Origin: Mesorhizobium comanense
Lineage (GTDB): Bacteria > Pseudomonadota > Alphaproteobacteria > Rhizobiales > Rhizobiaceae
Direction of reading: 5' to 3'
Length of the DNA: 64,000 nt
Assembly (NCBI RefSeq): GCF_005503535.1
Contig: NZ_SCNN01000002.1
Location: forward strand, 124,001 to 188,000
A program made the translations under genes and the position numbers. The notes beneath the pieces were generated by a model. That model had not been told where the DNA came from, made no database searches, and saw nothing but the letters and a program-made list of their open reading frames with translations. This document shows, in pieces, positions 36,810 through 44,807 of this stretch (positions are counted from its first letter, which is position 1; each line of letters begins with the position of its first letter).

Positions 36810-37457
36810 TTACCCCCGCCCGATCATCACATGGGTCGCATTGGCTGTCGCCACCTGCTCGGTGCAGCGATAGCCGAGCTTCGGCAGGTCGAGGCCTTCG
36901 AACAGATGCTCGCCGGAACCCAGCAGGACCGGCGAGACGGCCAGGTGCATCTCGTCGATGAGTTTCTCCTGCAGATACTGCCTGATGGTCGAAACACCGC
37001 CGCCGACCCGCACATCCTTGCCGCCGGCCGCTGCCTTTGCCTGTTCCAGCGCCGCATGGATGCCTTCGGTGACGAAATAGAAGGTCGTTCCGCCTTCCAT
37101 CTCGACCGGCGCGCGCTTGTGGTGCGTGAGTATGAAGGTCGGGACATGGTAGGGCGGGTTGTCACCCCACCAGCCTTTCCAGTTCTCGTCGGGCCATACG
37201 CCGCGGACCGGCCCGAACATGTTGCGGCCCAGGATCCAGGCGCCGACATTCTCGAAGCCGCGCGCTGCGAACGCATCGTCGGTATCGGTGGTGCCGCCAT
37301 CTTGCCCGAGCACCATCTTGCGGAAGGTGCGGGTGCCGACAAACCACTTGTGCAAATTTTCGCCGCCGACGCCGAGCGGGGTCTCGAGGGTTTGGCCGGG
37401 ACCGGCGCCGTAGCCGTCAAGCGACAGGGTGAAAGCGTTCACGCGCAGTTTGGACAC
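36810..37457 (-). CDS. Dihydrofolate reductase family protein (RibD C-terminal domain)
   Basis: A 215-residue protein of the RibD C-terminal/dihydrofolate reductase-like family (Pfam PF01872), an NADPH-binding fold. The N terminus KLRVNAFTLSLDGYGAGP has the usual S-x-D-G motif; the second conserved block is VRVGGGVSTIRQYL followed by IDEMHLAVSPVLLGSG. The family includes proteins such as YyaP/YwjB with no proven reaction; this one lies alone, far from the ribD at 49567, so it is unlikely to work in riboflavin synthesis. Confidence 0.86.
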   Translation of the reverse strand: MSKLRVNAFTLSLDGYGAGPGQTLETPLGVGGENLHKWFVGTRTFRKMVLGQDGGTTDTDDAFAARGFENVGAWILGRNMFGPVRGVWPDENWKGWWGDNPPYHVPTFILTHHKRAPVEMEGGTTFYFVTEGIHAALEQAKAAAGGKDVRVGGGVSTIRQYLQEKLIDEMHLAVSPVLLGSGEHLFEGLDLPKLGYRCTEQVATANATHVMIGRG

Positions 37458-37639
37458 GGGGTCTTCCTCGTCAGCCTGATTTTATTTTGCAAGCAGTTTA
37501 TTTTAGCAAGCAGGCTGCGGATTACAATCGTGATTTCCAACGTGGGAGCAAGGCTCCTGCCAGATATTGACGGTGACGTGGGGAGCCGTGCCGGTGGCCC
37601 TGCCTGCGGGAAGGGTCACAGGCAGGGATGGGGATGAGC

Positions 37640-38671
37640 TCACCCCTTCAGCATCTGAGCCACTTCCGGCGCGAAATAGGTGAGCACGCCGTCGCAACCG
37701 GCGCGCTTGAAGGCGAGCAGCGATTCCAGCATCGCCTTTTCGCCATCGATCCAGCCATTGGCCCCGGCCGCCTTGATCATCGAATATTCGCCCGACACCT
37801 GGTAGGCGAAGGTCGGCATCTGGAATTCATCCTTCAGCCGCCGGATGATGTCGAGATAGGGCAGGCCCGGCTTGACCATCAGCATGTCGGCGCCTTCGGC
37901 GATGTCCTGTTCGGCCTCGCGCACCGCTTCGTCGGAATTGGCGTGGTCGATGTAGTAGGTCTTCTTGTCGCCCTTGAGCAGCCCCGCCGTGCCGACCGCC
38001 TCGCGGTAGGGACCGTAGAAGGCGGAGGCGAATTTGGTTGCGTAGGACATGATCGCGACGTCCTGGAAACCATTGGCGTCGAGTGCGTCGCGGATGGCGC
38101 CTATACGGCCGTCCATCATGTCGGAAGGCGCGATGATGTCGGCGCCCGCCGCTGCCTGAATAACGGCCGCCGCGGCGACCTGCTCGACAGTTTCGTCATT
38201 GACGATGATGCCGTCGCGCAGGATGCCGTCATGGCCGTGGCTGGTGAACGGGTCGAGCGCGGCGTCTGTGATGATGCCGATCTCGGGCACCGCGTCCTTG
38301 ATCGCGCGGGTGGCGCGGTTGATGACGTTGTCCGGATCGAGGATGTGCGAGCCGGTCTGGTCGCGCAGCGCCAGATCGACATTGGGGAAGGTGGCCAGTG
38401 CCGGAATGCCGAGTTTTGCGGCGCGTTCGGCCTCCTTGACGGCAAGATCGATCGACAGGCGGAAGACGCCCGGCATGGCGGCGATCGGCTCGCGCACCTG
38501 TTTGCCCTCGACGACGAAGATCGGCCAGATCAGGTCGTCGACGGTCAGCCGGTTCTCCTGCACGAGCCGGCGCGACCAGTCTGCCTTGCGCATGCGGCGC
38601 AGGCGGCGGCTGCCGGTGACTTCGTCGACGCTGCGGGCGCCGGCTGGCTTTGCGGGGGTGAATTTGTTCAT
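37640..38671 (-). CDS. hemB: Delta-aminolevulinic acid dehydratase (Asp-type, Mg-dependent)
   Basis: HemB condenses two 5-aminolevulinate molecules to porphobilinogen in haem synthesis. The 343-residue protein has the Schiff-base Lys in ADMLMVKPGLPYLDI and the substrate loop FYGPYREAVG. At the metal site it has DAALDPFTSHGHDGIL, with Asp where Zn-dependent enzymes have Cys (DVCLCEYTSHGHCG), which places it in the Mg/K-dependent, zinc-free group known from Bradyrhizobium. Single gene; in rhizobia it is often near the DUF6163/ldtR block found here at 40.8-43.6 kb. Confidence 0.96.
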   Translation of the reverse strand: MNKFTPAKPAGARSVDEVTGSRRLRRMRKADWSRRLVQENRLTVDDLIWPIFVVEGKQVREPIAAMPGVFRLSIDLAVKEAERAAKLGIPALATFPNVDLALRDQTGSHILDPDNVINRATRAIKDAVPEIGIITDAALDPFTSHGHDGILRDGIIVNDETVEQVAAAAVIQAAAGADIIAPSDMMDGRIGAIRDALDANGFQDVAIMSYATKFASAFYGPYREAVGTAGLLKGDKKTYYIDHANSDEAVREAEQDIAEGADMLMVKPGLPYLDIIRRLKDEFQMPTFAYQVSGEYSMIKAAGANGWIDGEKAMLESLLAFKRAGCDGVLTYFAPEVAQMLKG

Positions 38672-38791
38672 GGCCTAAACTCCAGGTCGGCGGCTTTTAC
38701 CACGCGGACGCGCCCCGGACCAATGCGACACGATTGTGCCAGCTTTCCAATAGCCGATCCGCCGGTAAATGTAGCCGAGGGCATATCGCGG

Positions 38792-39619
38792 TCAGGGTTG
38801 GCCGTTGCCGGAAAGAATCTGTGCCGCGCCGGCGATGGCCACCCGAAACGCGTCGTCGAAGCTGACACCACGCACCTGCCAGTCATAGGTTTTGCCATCG
38901 ACTGCAAGCCACCAGTCCGCGGTCCAGCCCAAGTCCTTGTCGCGCCAGCCGATGTGCCCGAAAAGCAGGGGGCGGCCGCCAAGGGTTCTTGCATCGTTGC
39001 TCAGCAGTTCAGGCGAGGTGGCCATGGCCCTGACTTCCTCGAAGATCAAGCCACCCTTGCCGAGCGTAGCCTTATCGGGAATGAGGATCGACATCGCCAT
39101 GGGCTGGGCAGCAGCCTCGAACGATTCTCGCATGTAAGGGCTTTCGTCTCCATCACTCGAGAGGACGAAGCCACGGCCCTCGCGTTCCACGGCCAGAAGT
39201 ATCGACAGGGTAGGCCGTTCGCCAAGCCAGGGCCTGCTGCCGAGCGAAGCCAGCACCTTGTCGATCACGTCAGGCTTGTAAAGGCAGGTGAGATCATGCG
39301 GCCGGTCGTGCGTGCCTTGCTCGTCATGGATCGGGATCCCTTCCAGTCGGTCATGGTAGCGGAAGGAATCGACGAAGCTGCCGGCTTTGTCGCGCAGTTC
39401 AGCCATTTCTGGTCTATTCACCAGTCGCCGATCGCCCGAAACCCTGACCAGAACCCGGTCCAGGCAGTTCCTGAAGCCTATCTGGCGGTTCACCTCACCC
39501 TGGCCGGTCACGATGGTCTGCGACCGATAGAGATCGTCGGTAGTGACGGCGACCGCCGGTGCAAGGCCAACAATCATCAGCCCGATCGTCAAGAGCATGG
39601 CACGGAAAAATCCGGACAT
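38792..39619 (-). CDS. Exported DUF2066 domain protein
   Basis: A 275-residue protein with a Sec signal peptide (SGFFRAMLLTIGLMIVGLAPA, cleaved near AVA). The mature region matches DUF2066 proteins (Pfam PF09839): an early DLYRSQTIVTGQGEVNRQIG and CLDRVLVRVSGD block, and a late LGWTADWWLAVDGKTYDWQV. Function unknown. The start was set at 39619, where the signal peptide begins. It is divergent from the gene at 39806, and the shared spacer carries no obvious operator. Confidence 0.85.
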   Translation of the reverse strand: MSGFFRAMLLTIGLMIVGLAPAVAVTTDDLYRSQTIVTGQGEVNRQIGFRNCLDRVLVRVSGDRRLVNRPEMAELRDKAGSFVDSFRYHDRLEGIPIHDEQGTHDRPHDLTCLYKPDVIDKVLASLGSRPWLGERPTLSILLAVEREGRGFVLSSDGDESPYMRESFEAAAQPMAMSILIPDKATLGKGGLIFEEVRAMATSPELLSNDARTLGGRPLLFGHIGWRDKDLGWTADWWLAVDGKTYDWQVRGVSFDDAFRVAIAGAAQILSGNGQP

Positions 39620-39805
39620 GGCCGATTGTCCCCCGAAGCCGTCCGCGCCGCAGGATAGGTGCATCGCATGCAACGGCGTGATCTTCGTAGCATCGACCGC
39701 CGCCGGCCGCCAAGACCGGGACGGGCAGGCTCCTGCCATTGACGCACCCATGCGCCGCCATTAGCACTTCTCCTCCCGCAGGCGCGGGCAAGGGATTCTC
39801 TGGCG

Positions 39806-40849
39806 ATGGATTTTGGCGGAGGCGACGAAATTCGCTTCGAACGGTTGGGCAGGGCCGGCGTCGTCACACTGACGCGGCCGCAGGCGCTCAATGCCGTCAC
39901 CCATGGCATGGTCACGGCGCTGGCCAAGGCGCTGCGTTCCTGGGAGCGTGACGATGGCGTCGATGTCGTTGTCGTGAAAGCCGAGGGCAGGGCGTTTTCG
40001 GCAGGCGGCGATATCATGCACATCTACGAAGCCGGCCAGGCGGGGAAGCCGCCGGTCGAGTTCTTCGCCGACGAGTATCGTCTCAACGCCTACATCGCAG
40101 GGTACAGGAAGCCCTATGTCGCGCTTATCGACGGCATCGTCATGGGCGGCGGCGTCGGCATTTCGTTTCACGGCTCGCACCGGGTGATGACCGAGAATGC
40201 CCAGTTCGCCATGCCGGAGGTCGGCATCGGCTTCTTCCCTGACGTCGGCGCCAGCCATCTGCTGCCGGACCTCGGCGGATCTTTCGGCATGTATCTGGCG
40301 CTGACCGGCAACCGCATCCGCTATGGCGACGCCCTGTGGTCGGGGCTCGCCACCCACACCGTCAAGGCCGAGGACCAGGCGGGCATCCTTGATCGGCTGG
40401 TGCTGACCGGCGATCCGGAATCGGTGCTGCGCGGCTTCTTCGTGCCCGCCATGCGAGAGACCGATGGGCCGGCCCTGGAGGCGATCGCGCGCCATTTTGG
40501 ACAGGCCTCGTTGCAGGATGTCATCGACAGCCTGGAACGCGCGGCGGGCGGCGACGAATTCGCGGCCAAGACTCTGGCCACCATCCGCATGCGCTCGCCG
40601 ACCAGCCTGCGCGTCGCCTGGCGGCAGATCAGCGCCGGGCAGACCCTGTCGATGGGCGAATGCATGAGGATGGAGTTCCGCATCCTGAACCGCATGCTTG
40701 CAGGGCACGATTTCTACGAGGGCATCCGCGCGGCCATCATCGACAAGGGCTCGAAGCCGCAATGGCGGCCGGCAGGTCTCGATGCCGTCAGCGAGACGGA
40801 TGTCGATGCCTACTTCGCCCCGCTCGGTGATCGGGAGCTCGAACTGTGA
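39806..40849 (+). CDS. 3-hydroxyisobutyryl-CoA hydrolase/enoyl-CoA hydratase family
   Basis: A 347-residue crotonase-fold enzyme. The oxyanion-hole segments are VKAEGRAFSAGGDIMHIY and DGIVMGGGVGISFHGSHRV, and the MPEVGIGFFPDVGASHLLP block with its Glu and Asp is characteristic of 3-hydroxyisobutyryl-CoA hydrolase (valine degradation) rather than of simple enoyl-CoA hydratase. Length also fits. The next gene starts within its stop codon (GTGA overlap), so the two are co-translated. Confidence 0.9.
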   Translation: MDFGGGDEIRFERLGRAGVVTLTRPQALNAVTHGMVTALAKALRSWERDDGVDVVVVKAEGRAFSAGGDIMHIYEAGQAGKPPVEFFADEYRLNAYIAGYRKPYVALIDGIVMGGGVGISFHGSHRVMTENAQFAMPEVGIGFFPDVGASHLLPDLGGSFGMYLALTGNRIRYGDALWSGLATHTVKAEDQAGILDRLVLTGDPESVLRGFFVPAMRETDGPALEAIARHFGQASLQDVIDSLERAAGGDEFAAKTLATIRMRSPTSLRVAWRQISAGQTLSMGECMRMEFRILNRMLAGHDFYEGIRAAIIDKGSKPQWRPAGLDAVSETDVDAYFAPLGDRELEL

Positions 40850-41268
40850 GCGAGGTGACGTCCAGGCGCATCGTGCTGCAGCCCTCGACGGTCGAGGTGA
40901 TCTTCGCCTGGTTCCAGCGCGTCATATCAGGCTACTGCCTGCTGTTCGGCATCCTGTACTGGATCAAGCTGATCGGCTTCTATCCGGGCTCGCTCTGGCG
41001 CTTCGACCTGATGCCGGTGCACTGGCAGGTTGCGGCGGTGATGCTCGCCGTGTTTTTCCCCTTCGCCGCGGCCGGTCTGTGGATGCTCGCCTCCTGGGGG
41101 CCGGTTATCTGGTTCATCTGCGCCGTCACCGAGACGGTGATGTATGCCGGCTTTCCCGAGCTTTTCGGCCATCGCCTGCTCATCGTCGTCTCGCATGCGG
41201 CAGTGGCGCTGCTCTACATCGTCTTCCGCGTCGTCATCCACCTCCAGAAGCGCCCGGTGCGGCCCTAA
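40846..41268 (+). CDS. Small membrane protein, probably DUF6163
   Basis: A 140-residue protein with four hydrophobic segments (VISGYCLLFGILYWIKLIG, VAAVMLAVFFPFAAAGLWML, VIWFICAVTETVMYAGF and LLIVVSHAAVALLYIVFRVV). Its position between a crotonase gene and ldtR, and its FAWFQRVISGY start, match rhizobial DUF6163 proteins; I am fairly, not fully, sure of that name. Translation starts with GTG overlapping the previous stop. Function unknown; the neighbours suggest an envelope role. Confidence 0.75.
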   Translation: MSEVTSRRIVLQPSTVEVIFAWFQRVISGYCLLFGILYWIKLIGFYPGSLWRFDLMPVHWQVAAVMLAVFFPFAAAGLWMLASWGPVIWFICAVTETVMYAGFPELFGHRLLIVVSHAAVALLYIVFRVVIHLQKRPVRP

Positions 41269-41324
41269 GCTCCTGTGAACATTGGCGGTCCGGAAACCGC
41301 CTCGATCCAGACCGGAAAACATTG

Positions 41325-41338
41325 CCTAAATCTTTAGG
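41325..41338. promoter_or_regulatory. Palindrome CCTAAA-TC-TTTAGG upstream of ldtR
   Basis: A perfect 6-base inverted repeat with a 2-base centre, 169 bases before ldtR, in an AT-rich stretch. It could be an operator or part of a terminator for the preceding membrane gene; there is no T run. Confidence 0.4.
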
Positions 41339-41387
41339 TTAATGATCCTTGCTCGGGTGACCGTTCGTTAAGCGTCTTCCGAAACCT

Positions 41388-41399
41388 CTTACCGGTAAG
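41388..41399. promoter_or_regulatory. Perfect palindrome CTTACCGGTAAG upstream of ldtR
   Basis: A 12-base perfect palindrome, 107 bases upstream of the ldtR ATG, in the likely promoter region. A MarR-type regulator such as LdtR commonly binds such short dyads, so autoregulation is possible; I cannot tie it to a known LdtR site. Confidence 0.45.
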
Positions 41400-41506
41400 C
41401 TCTTGTTAGCCTTGGCGTTTAAGTCGAATTTTATGAGTATTCGATAGTGTCGCGATCAAGGTGAAAAACAAAAAATCACCAGGGCGACAAACGAGAGGCA
41501 AAGACA

Positions 41507-42022
41507 ATGATCAATTCGCGTCCGGCGGCGAAGACCGCAAACGTATCCGACGATCGCCGCGAGGCAATCCGTTCCCTGTACATGGAATCGCTTCAGCTGG
41601 TCGAGCGGCTGCACCGCCGCCTGCTCGATGTGATCAAGGACGAATTCGACCGCAACGGCCGCTCCGACATCAATGCCATCCAGGCGCTGCTGCTGTTCAA
41701 CATCGGCAACTCGGAGCTGACCGCGGGCGAGCTGCGCTCGCGTGGCTACTATCTCGGCTCGAACGTGTCCTACAATCTGAAGAAGCTGGTCGATCTCGGC
41801 TTCATCAACCACCAGCGTTCGCGCATCGACCGCCGTTCGGTCCGCGTCTCGCTGACCCCGAAGGGCAACGAGGTGGCCGAAGTCGTCGCCGGTCTCTATG
41901 AGCGCCATGTCGGCTCGATCGAGCAGGTCGGCGGCATCAACACCGACGAATTCAAGCAGATGAACCGTGCCCTGCAGCGCCTCGACCGCTTCTGGAACGA
42001 CACCATCGCCTACCGGATGTAA
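41507..42022 (+). CDS. ldtR: MarR-type regulator LdtR
   Basis: A 171-residue winged-helix regulator. The DNA-binding region is about residues 60-125: NIGNSELTAGELRSRGYYLG and SNVSYNLKKLVDLGFINHQR, with the wing RSRIDRRSVRVSLT. It matches LdtR, first described in Liberibacter, where it controls the adjacent L,D-transpeptidase gene ldtP and motility and stress genes. Here ldtP likewise lies next on the same strand, but a terminator separates them, so each probably has its own promoter. The start ATG is followed by INSRPAAKTANVSDDRREAI, the family's usual N terminus. Confidence 0.92.
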   Translation: MINSRPAAKTANVSDDRREAIRSLYMESLQLVERLHRRLLDVIKDEFDRNGRSDINAIQALLLFNIGNSELTAGELRSRGYYLGSNVSYNLKKLVDLGFINHQRSRIDRRSVRVSLTPKGNEVAEVVAGLYERHVGSIEQVGGINTDEFKQMNRALQRLDRFWNDTIAYRM

Positions 42023-42082
42023 TCCTTTTCAAGAACACAAGCCGCGCCGCAGAAGCGTGGCAACACAGCGACCTCCAGTCAG

Positions 42083-42116
42083 GGCCGGTGCCGAAAAGCA
42101 TCGGTCCTTTTCTTTT
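42083..42116 (+). terminator. Rho-independent terminator after ldtR
   Basis: GGCCGGTGC pairs over its full length, with two G-U pairs, to GCATCGGTC around the loop CGAAAA; CTTTTCTTTT follows. It ends the ldtR transcript 60 bases after the stop and leaves ldtP under a separate promoter. Confidence 0.75.
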
Positions 42117-42270
42117 CAGGACGCCGGCCGGGCCGATTCCGGCGCAAGGCCACGTTGCCGCCATATTCCAATGGAACCGAGGATGCCGGTGATAGCGTGG
42201 CGAAAGTCGTGTTTTCGCTGGGAACCCGTACCGAGCCTCGAGCGTTTGTGGCCGACCCGATACGGACATG

Positions 42271-42296
42271 GTTGGCTAATTGTTAAGATTGCCAAC
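42271..42296. promoter_or_regulatory. GTTGGC/GCCAAC inverted repeat upstream of ldtP
   Basis: GTTGGC (42271-42276) and GCCAAC (42291-42296) bracket a 14-base AT-rich centre (TAATTGTTAAGATT), about 60 bases before the ldtP start. It is the only clear dyad in the 332-base gap between ldtR and ldtP besides the terminator, and so a candidate operator for LdtR. Confidence 0.45.
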
Positions 42297-42354
42297 TCTA
42301 AGGTGCGGGCGGTATTGCCCCTTGATCAATGCTACAAGAATGTCTGGAACGTCC

Positions 42355-43608
42355 ATGAGAACCAGCCGCCGCTTTTTCCTTTCCGGAGCCTCGATGCTCG
42401 CCGCTGCCATGGTGGCCGGCCGCGCGAGCGCGCAGGATGTCATTGGGGATATCCTGAAATCCTCGGCGCGCGGCAATTGGGACGACCAGTTCGACGCCCG
42501 TGCCAGCGAGGGCGGCAAGGTGGCCTCGACGCTGCCGATCTTCAGCCCGCAGACCGTCGCTTTCACCGAACAGGCGGTCGCCCAGTACCAGAACATATCA
42601 GCGCAGGGCGGCTGGCAGCCGGTGCCGGATACCAAGAAGCTCCAGCTTGGCGTCGACGACCCGGATGTCGTGCCGTTGCGCAAGCGTCTGATGATCGCGG
42701 GCGACCTGTCGCAGAACGCTGGCATCTCCACGGCCTTCGATTCCTATGTGGACTCGGCGGTCAAGCGCTTCCAGCTGCGCCACGGCCTGCCCGCTGATGG
42801 CTCGATGGGCAAGTACACCTATGCCGCGATGAACGTTTCGGCGCAGATCAGGCTCGGCCAGTTGCAGACCAATCTGCAACGGTTGAAGGAAAAGGCCGGC
42901 TCGCTCGGCAGCCGCTATGTCCTGGTCGATATTCCGGCGGCTCAGGTTGAGGCGGTCGAGAACGACCGTGTCGTGCTTCGCCACACTGCCATCGTCGGCA
43001 AGATCGATCGCCAGACGCCGATCGTCAATTCCAAGATCAACGAGATCATCGTCAATCCGTACTGGAACGCGCCGGTCTCGATCGTGCGCAAGGACATCAT
43101 TCCGCTGATGCGGAAGGATCCCAACTATCTCAAGAACAGCCATATCCGCCTGTTTGCACCCGATGGCAGCGAAGTCGACCCGATGAACGTCGACTGGTCG
43201 ACCGACGATGCTGCCAAGTACCGTTTCCGCCAGGATCCGGGCTCCGAGAACGCCATGGCGTCGGTCAAGATCAACTTCCCCAGCCCCGATGGCGTCTACA
43301 TGCACGACACGCCGCAGCAGAGCCTGTTCGGCAAGATGATGCGCTTCGACTCTTCGGGCTGCGTGCGCGTCCAGAACGTGCGCGATCTCGTCACCTGGAT
43401 CCTGCGCGACACCCCCGGCTGGGACCGCCAGCATTTCGAGGCAGCGATCAAGACCGGCCAGAACACGCCGATCCAGGTCACCAATCCTGTGCCGGTGCAT
43501 TTCCTCTATCTGTCGGCCTGGTCGACGGGCCCCGGCGTGGTCCAGTTCCGCGACGACATATACGGGCTGGATGGGGCCAGCGAGCTGCAGCTCACATCCT
43601 CGCTCTAA
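42355..43608 (+). CDS. ldtP: L,D-transpeptidase LdtP (YcbB type)
   Basis: A 417-residue exported enzyme that forms 3-3 cross-links in peptidoglycan. The N terminus MRTSRRFFLSGASMLAAAMV is a probable twin-arginine signal (SRRFFL). A peptidoglycan-binding domain lies at about residues 120-170 (FDSYVDSAVKRFQLRHGLPA). The YkuD catalytic domain follows, with IIVNPYWNAPVSI, HDTPQQSLFG and the active-site block FDSSGCVRVQNVRDL (Cys of SGCVR). Start at 42355 or 42340. LdtR is the likely regulator. A bidirectional terminator follows. Confidence 0.93.
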   Translation: MRTSRRFFLSGASMLAAAMVAGRASAQDVIGDILKSSARGNWDDQFDARASEGGKVASTLPIFSPQTVAFTEQAVAQYQNISAQGGWQPVPDTKKLQLGVDDPDVVPLRKRLMIAGDLSQNAGISTAFDSYVDSAVKRFQLRHGLPADGSMGKYTYAAMNVSAQIRLGQLQTNLQRLKEKAGSLGSRYVLVDIPAAQVEAVENDRVVLRHTAIVGKIDRQTPIVNSKINEIIVNPYWNAPVSIVRKDIIPLMRKDPNYLKNSHIRLFAPDGSEVDPMNVDWSTDDAAKYRFRQDPGSENAMASVKINFPSPDGVYMHDTPQQSLFGKMMRFDSSGCVRVQNVRDLVTWILRDTPGWDRQHFEAAIKTGQNTPIQVTNPVPVHFLYLSAWSTGPGVVQFRDDIYGLDGASELQLTSSL

Positions 43609-43626
43609 GCTTCTGATAGTTTTGAC

Positions 43627-43654
43627 AAAAGGCCGCCCTTGGAGGCGGCCTTTT
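43627..43654. terminator. Bidirectional terminator between ldtP and the LuxR gene
   Basis: AAAAGGCCGCC and GGCGGCCTTTT form an 11-base perfect stem around a CTTGGA loop. With A on one side and T on the other it serves both converging transcripts. Confidence 0.92.
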
Positions 43655-43668
43655 GTTTGCTGAAGAGC

Positions 43669-44394
43669 TTAGATCAGCCGCTGGTTCACCAGCCGTGCCA
43701 CCGCCTGGGCCCGGTTGACGGCGCCGAGCTTGCGCCTGCCATTGTCGACGTGGAAGCGCACCGTCGCCTCGGCGATGCCGAGGATTACAGAAATTTCCCA
43801 ATCCGTCTTGCCTTCGGCGACAAGCGCCAGGCTGTCGCGCTCGCGCGCCGTCAGCCGAACGGTGTCGGCGGGCGGCGGCGTGGTCAGGCTCATCAGCCTT
43901 TCGGTGAGCACGAGGCCGGTCATCTGAATGGCGAAGATCTCCTCGGCGGTGAAGTCGCGTTCGGCGAAACCGAGGTGAAGCGAGGCGATCGTGCCGTCGG
44001 CGCCATAGGAGGTGGCGCACAGCGCGTCATTGATCCCGGCCTCGCTGAGTGCATCCCAATAAGCCCCGAACGTCGAAGTGCCACGCGGCGCAAAATCGGA
44101 GAAGCGGTAGCGCGTGCGGCTTTCGCGTATGGCGCCCAGCAAGGGATTGCACTCAAAGCAGACATAGTCGAAGGCCGGGCTCCCCGGCCAACCGGTCGGC
44201 GCCAGGCGCGTGATGAAGCCGCCGGCCGCCCAATGGCTGGACGAGGTCAGCGTCGCCGCCGGACGGCGGTAGAGACGTGTCTGCAGATAGGAAGCGCCGA
44301 ACGCCTCCATCGCGGTGAAGTAGGCAAGACTGGCGTCCTCGGCCGTCGCTGACGCGAAGGCCGGTTCGGCATGTGCCATGATCCGTGACAGCAT
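43669..44394 (-). CDS. LuxR-type regulator, apparent quorum-sensing solo
   Basis: A 241-residue protein with an N-terminal autoinducer-binding-like domain (about residues 20-165) and a C-terminal LuxR HTH, LTARERDSLALVAEGKTDWE then ISVILGIAEATVRFHVDNGRRKLG. In the ligand domain the conserved Asp-Pro pair of acyl-homoserine-lactone receptors appears as Asn-Pro (ECNPLLGAI), so ligand specificity may be altered. No luxI-type synthase is in the window. The downstream gene on the other strand is ldtP, convergent. Targets unknown. Confidence 0.87.
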   Translation of the reverse strand: MLSRIMAHAEPAFASATAEDASLAYFTAMEAFGASYLQTRLYRRPAATLTSSSHWAAGGFITRLAPTGWPGSPAFDYVCFECNPLLGAIRESRTRYRFSDFAPRGTSTFGAYWDALSEAGINDALCATSYGADGTIASLHLGFAERDFTAEEIFAIQMTGLVLTERLMSLTTPPPADTVRLTARERDSLALVAEGKTDWEISVILGIAEATVRFHVDNGRRKLGAVNRAQAVARLVNQRLI

Positions 44395-44807
44395 CGATCG
44401 AACCCCCGTCCGTCAGCCGTCATGCAGCGTGGCACAGCCGCATTCCAGCCGCAAGGCTGCCGGCTGGCGAAGGCCACCTGTCAACCCCGCGCTATCGGGA
44501 GGTTGAGGCCATGGCATCGTCGCGTATTCAGGAGGGCAGGGCTTGCGGATGCACTCAGGACGGATGGCGTTGCGCAAGTCTTTCCGCATTACCACGCCAA
44601 TGTTCGGGGGGACTGGCGTGGAGGCTGGCCACCCGGTGCCCCTAGGCAGCCCTGCGCTGACGCCGGGCGCCAGCCTTTCATTGATGGTCGGCGATCGACC
44701 ACCTGGGCGAGGCCGCTGGCAAACTCTCGGGCATCGAGGCGAGCCGGCGCCGTATGGACGTGGCAGCGGCGATTGCGCATGGTTGGCGAAACAGCTGGAA
44801 TCGCGCC
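44395..44807. other. 413-base intergenic region between the LuxR gene and the antiporter gene
   Basis: This spacer lies upstream of both genes. Several short open frames cross it, but none has a ribosome-binding site or recognisable product. I see no tRNA or strong hairpin. It must hold the divergent promoters. Confidence 0.45.

Noticed and set aside
37480..37515. Repeated GCAAGCAG in an AT-rich stretch before the DHFR-like gene
   Set aside because: The two copies are short direct repeats with no dyad and no regulator nearby; I judged them too weak to list as an operator.
37628..39658. A 676-codon plus-strand open frame
   Set aside because: It is the mirror of hemB and the DUF2066 gene, both with clear motifs on the minus strand.
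44395..44807. Several short open frames in the gap before the CPA1 antiporter
   Set aside because: No ribosome-binding site, no conserved-looking product, and each overlaps another in a different frame.
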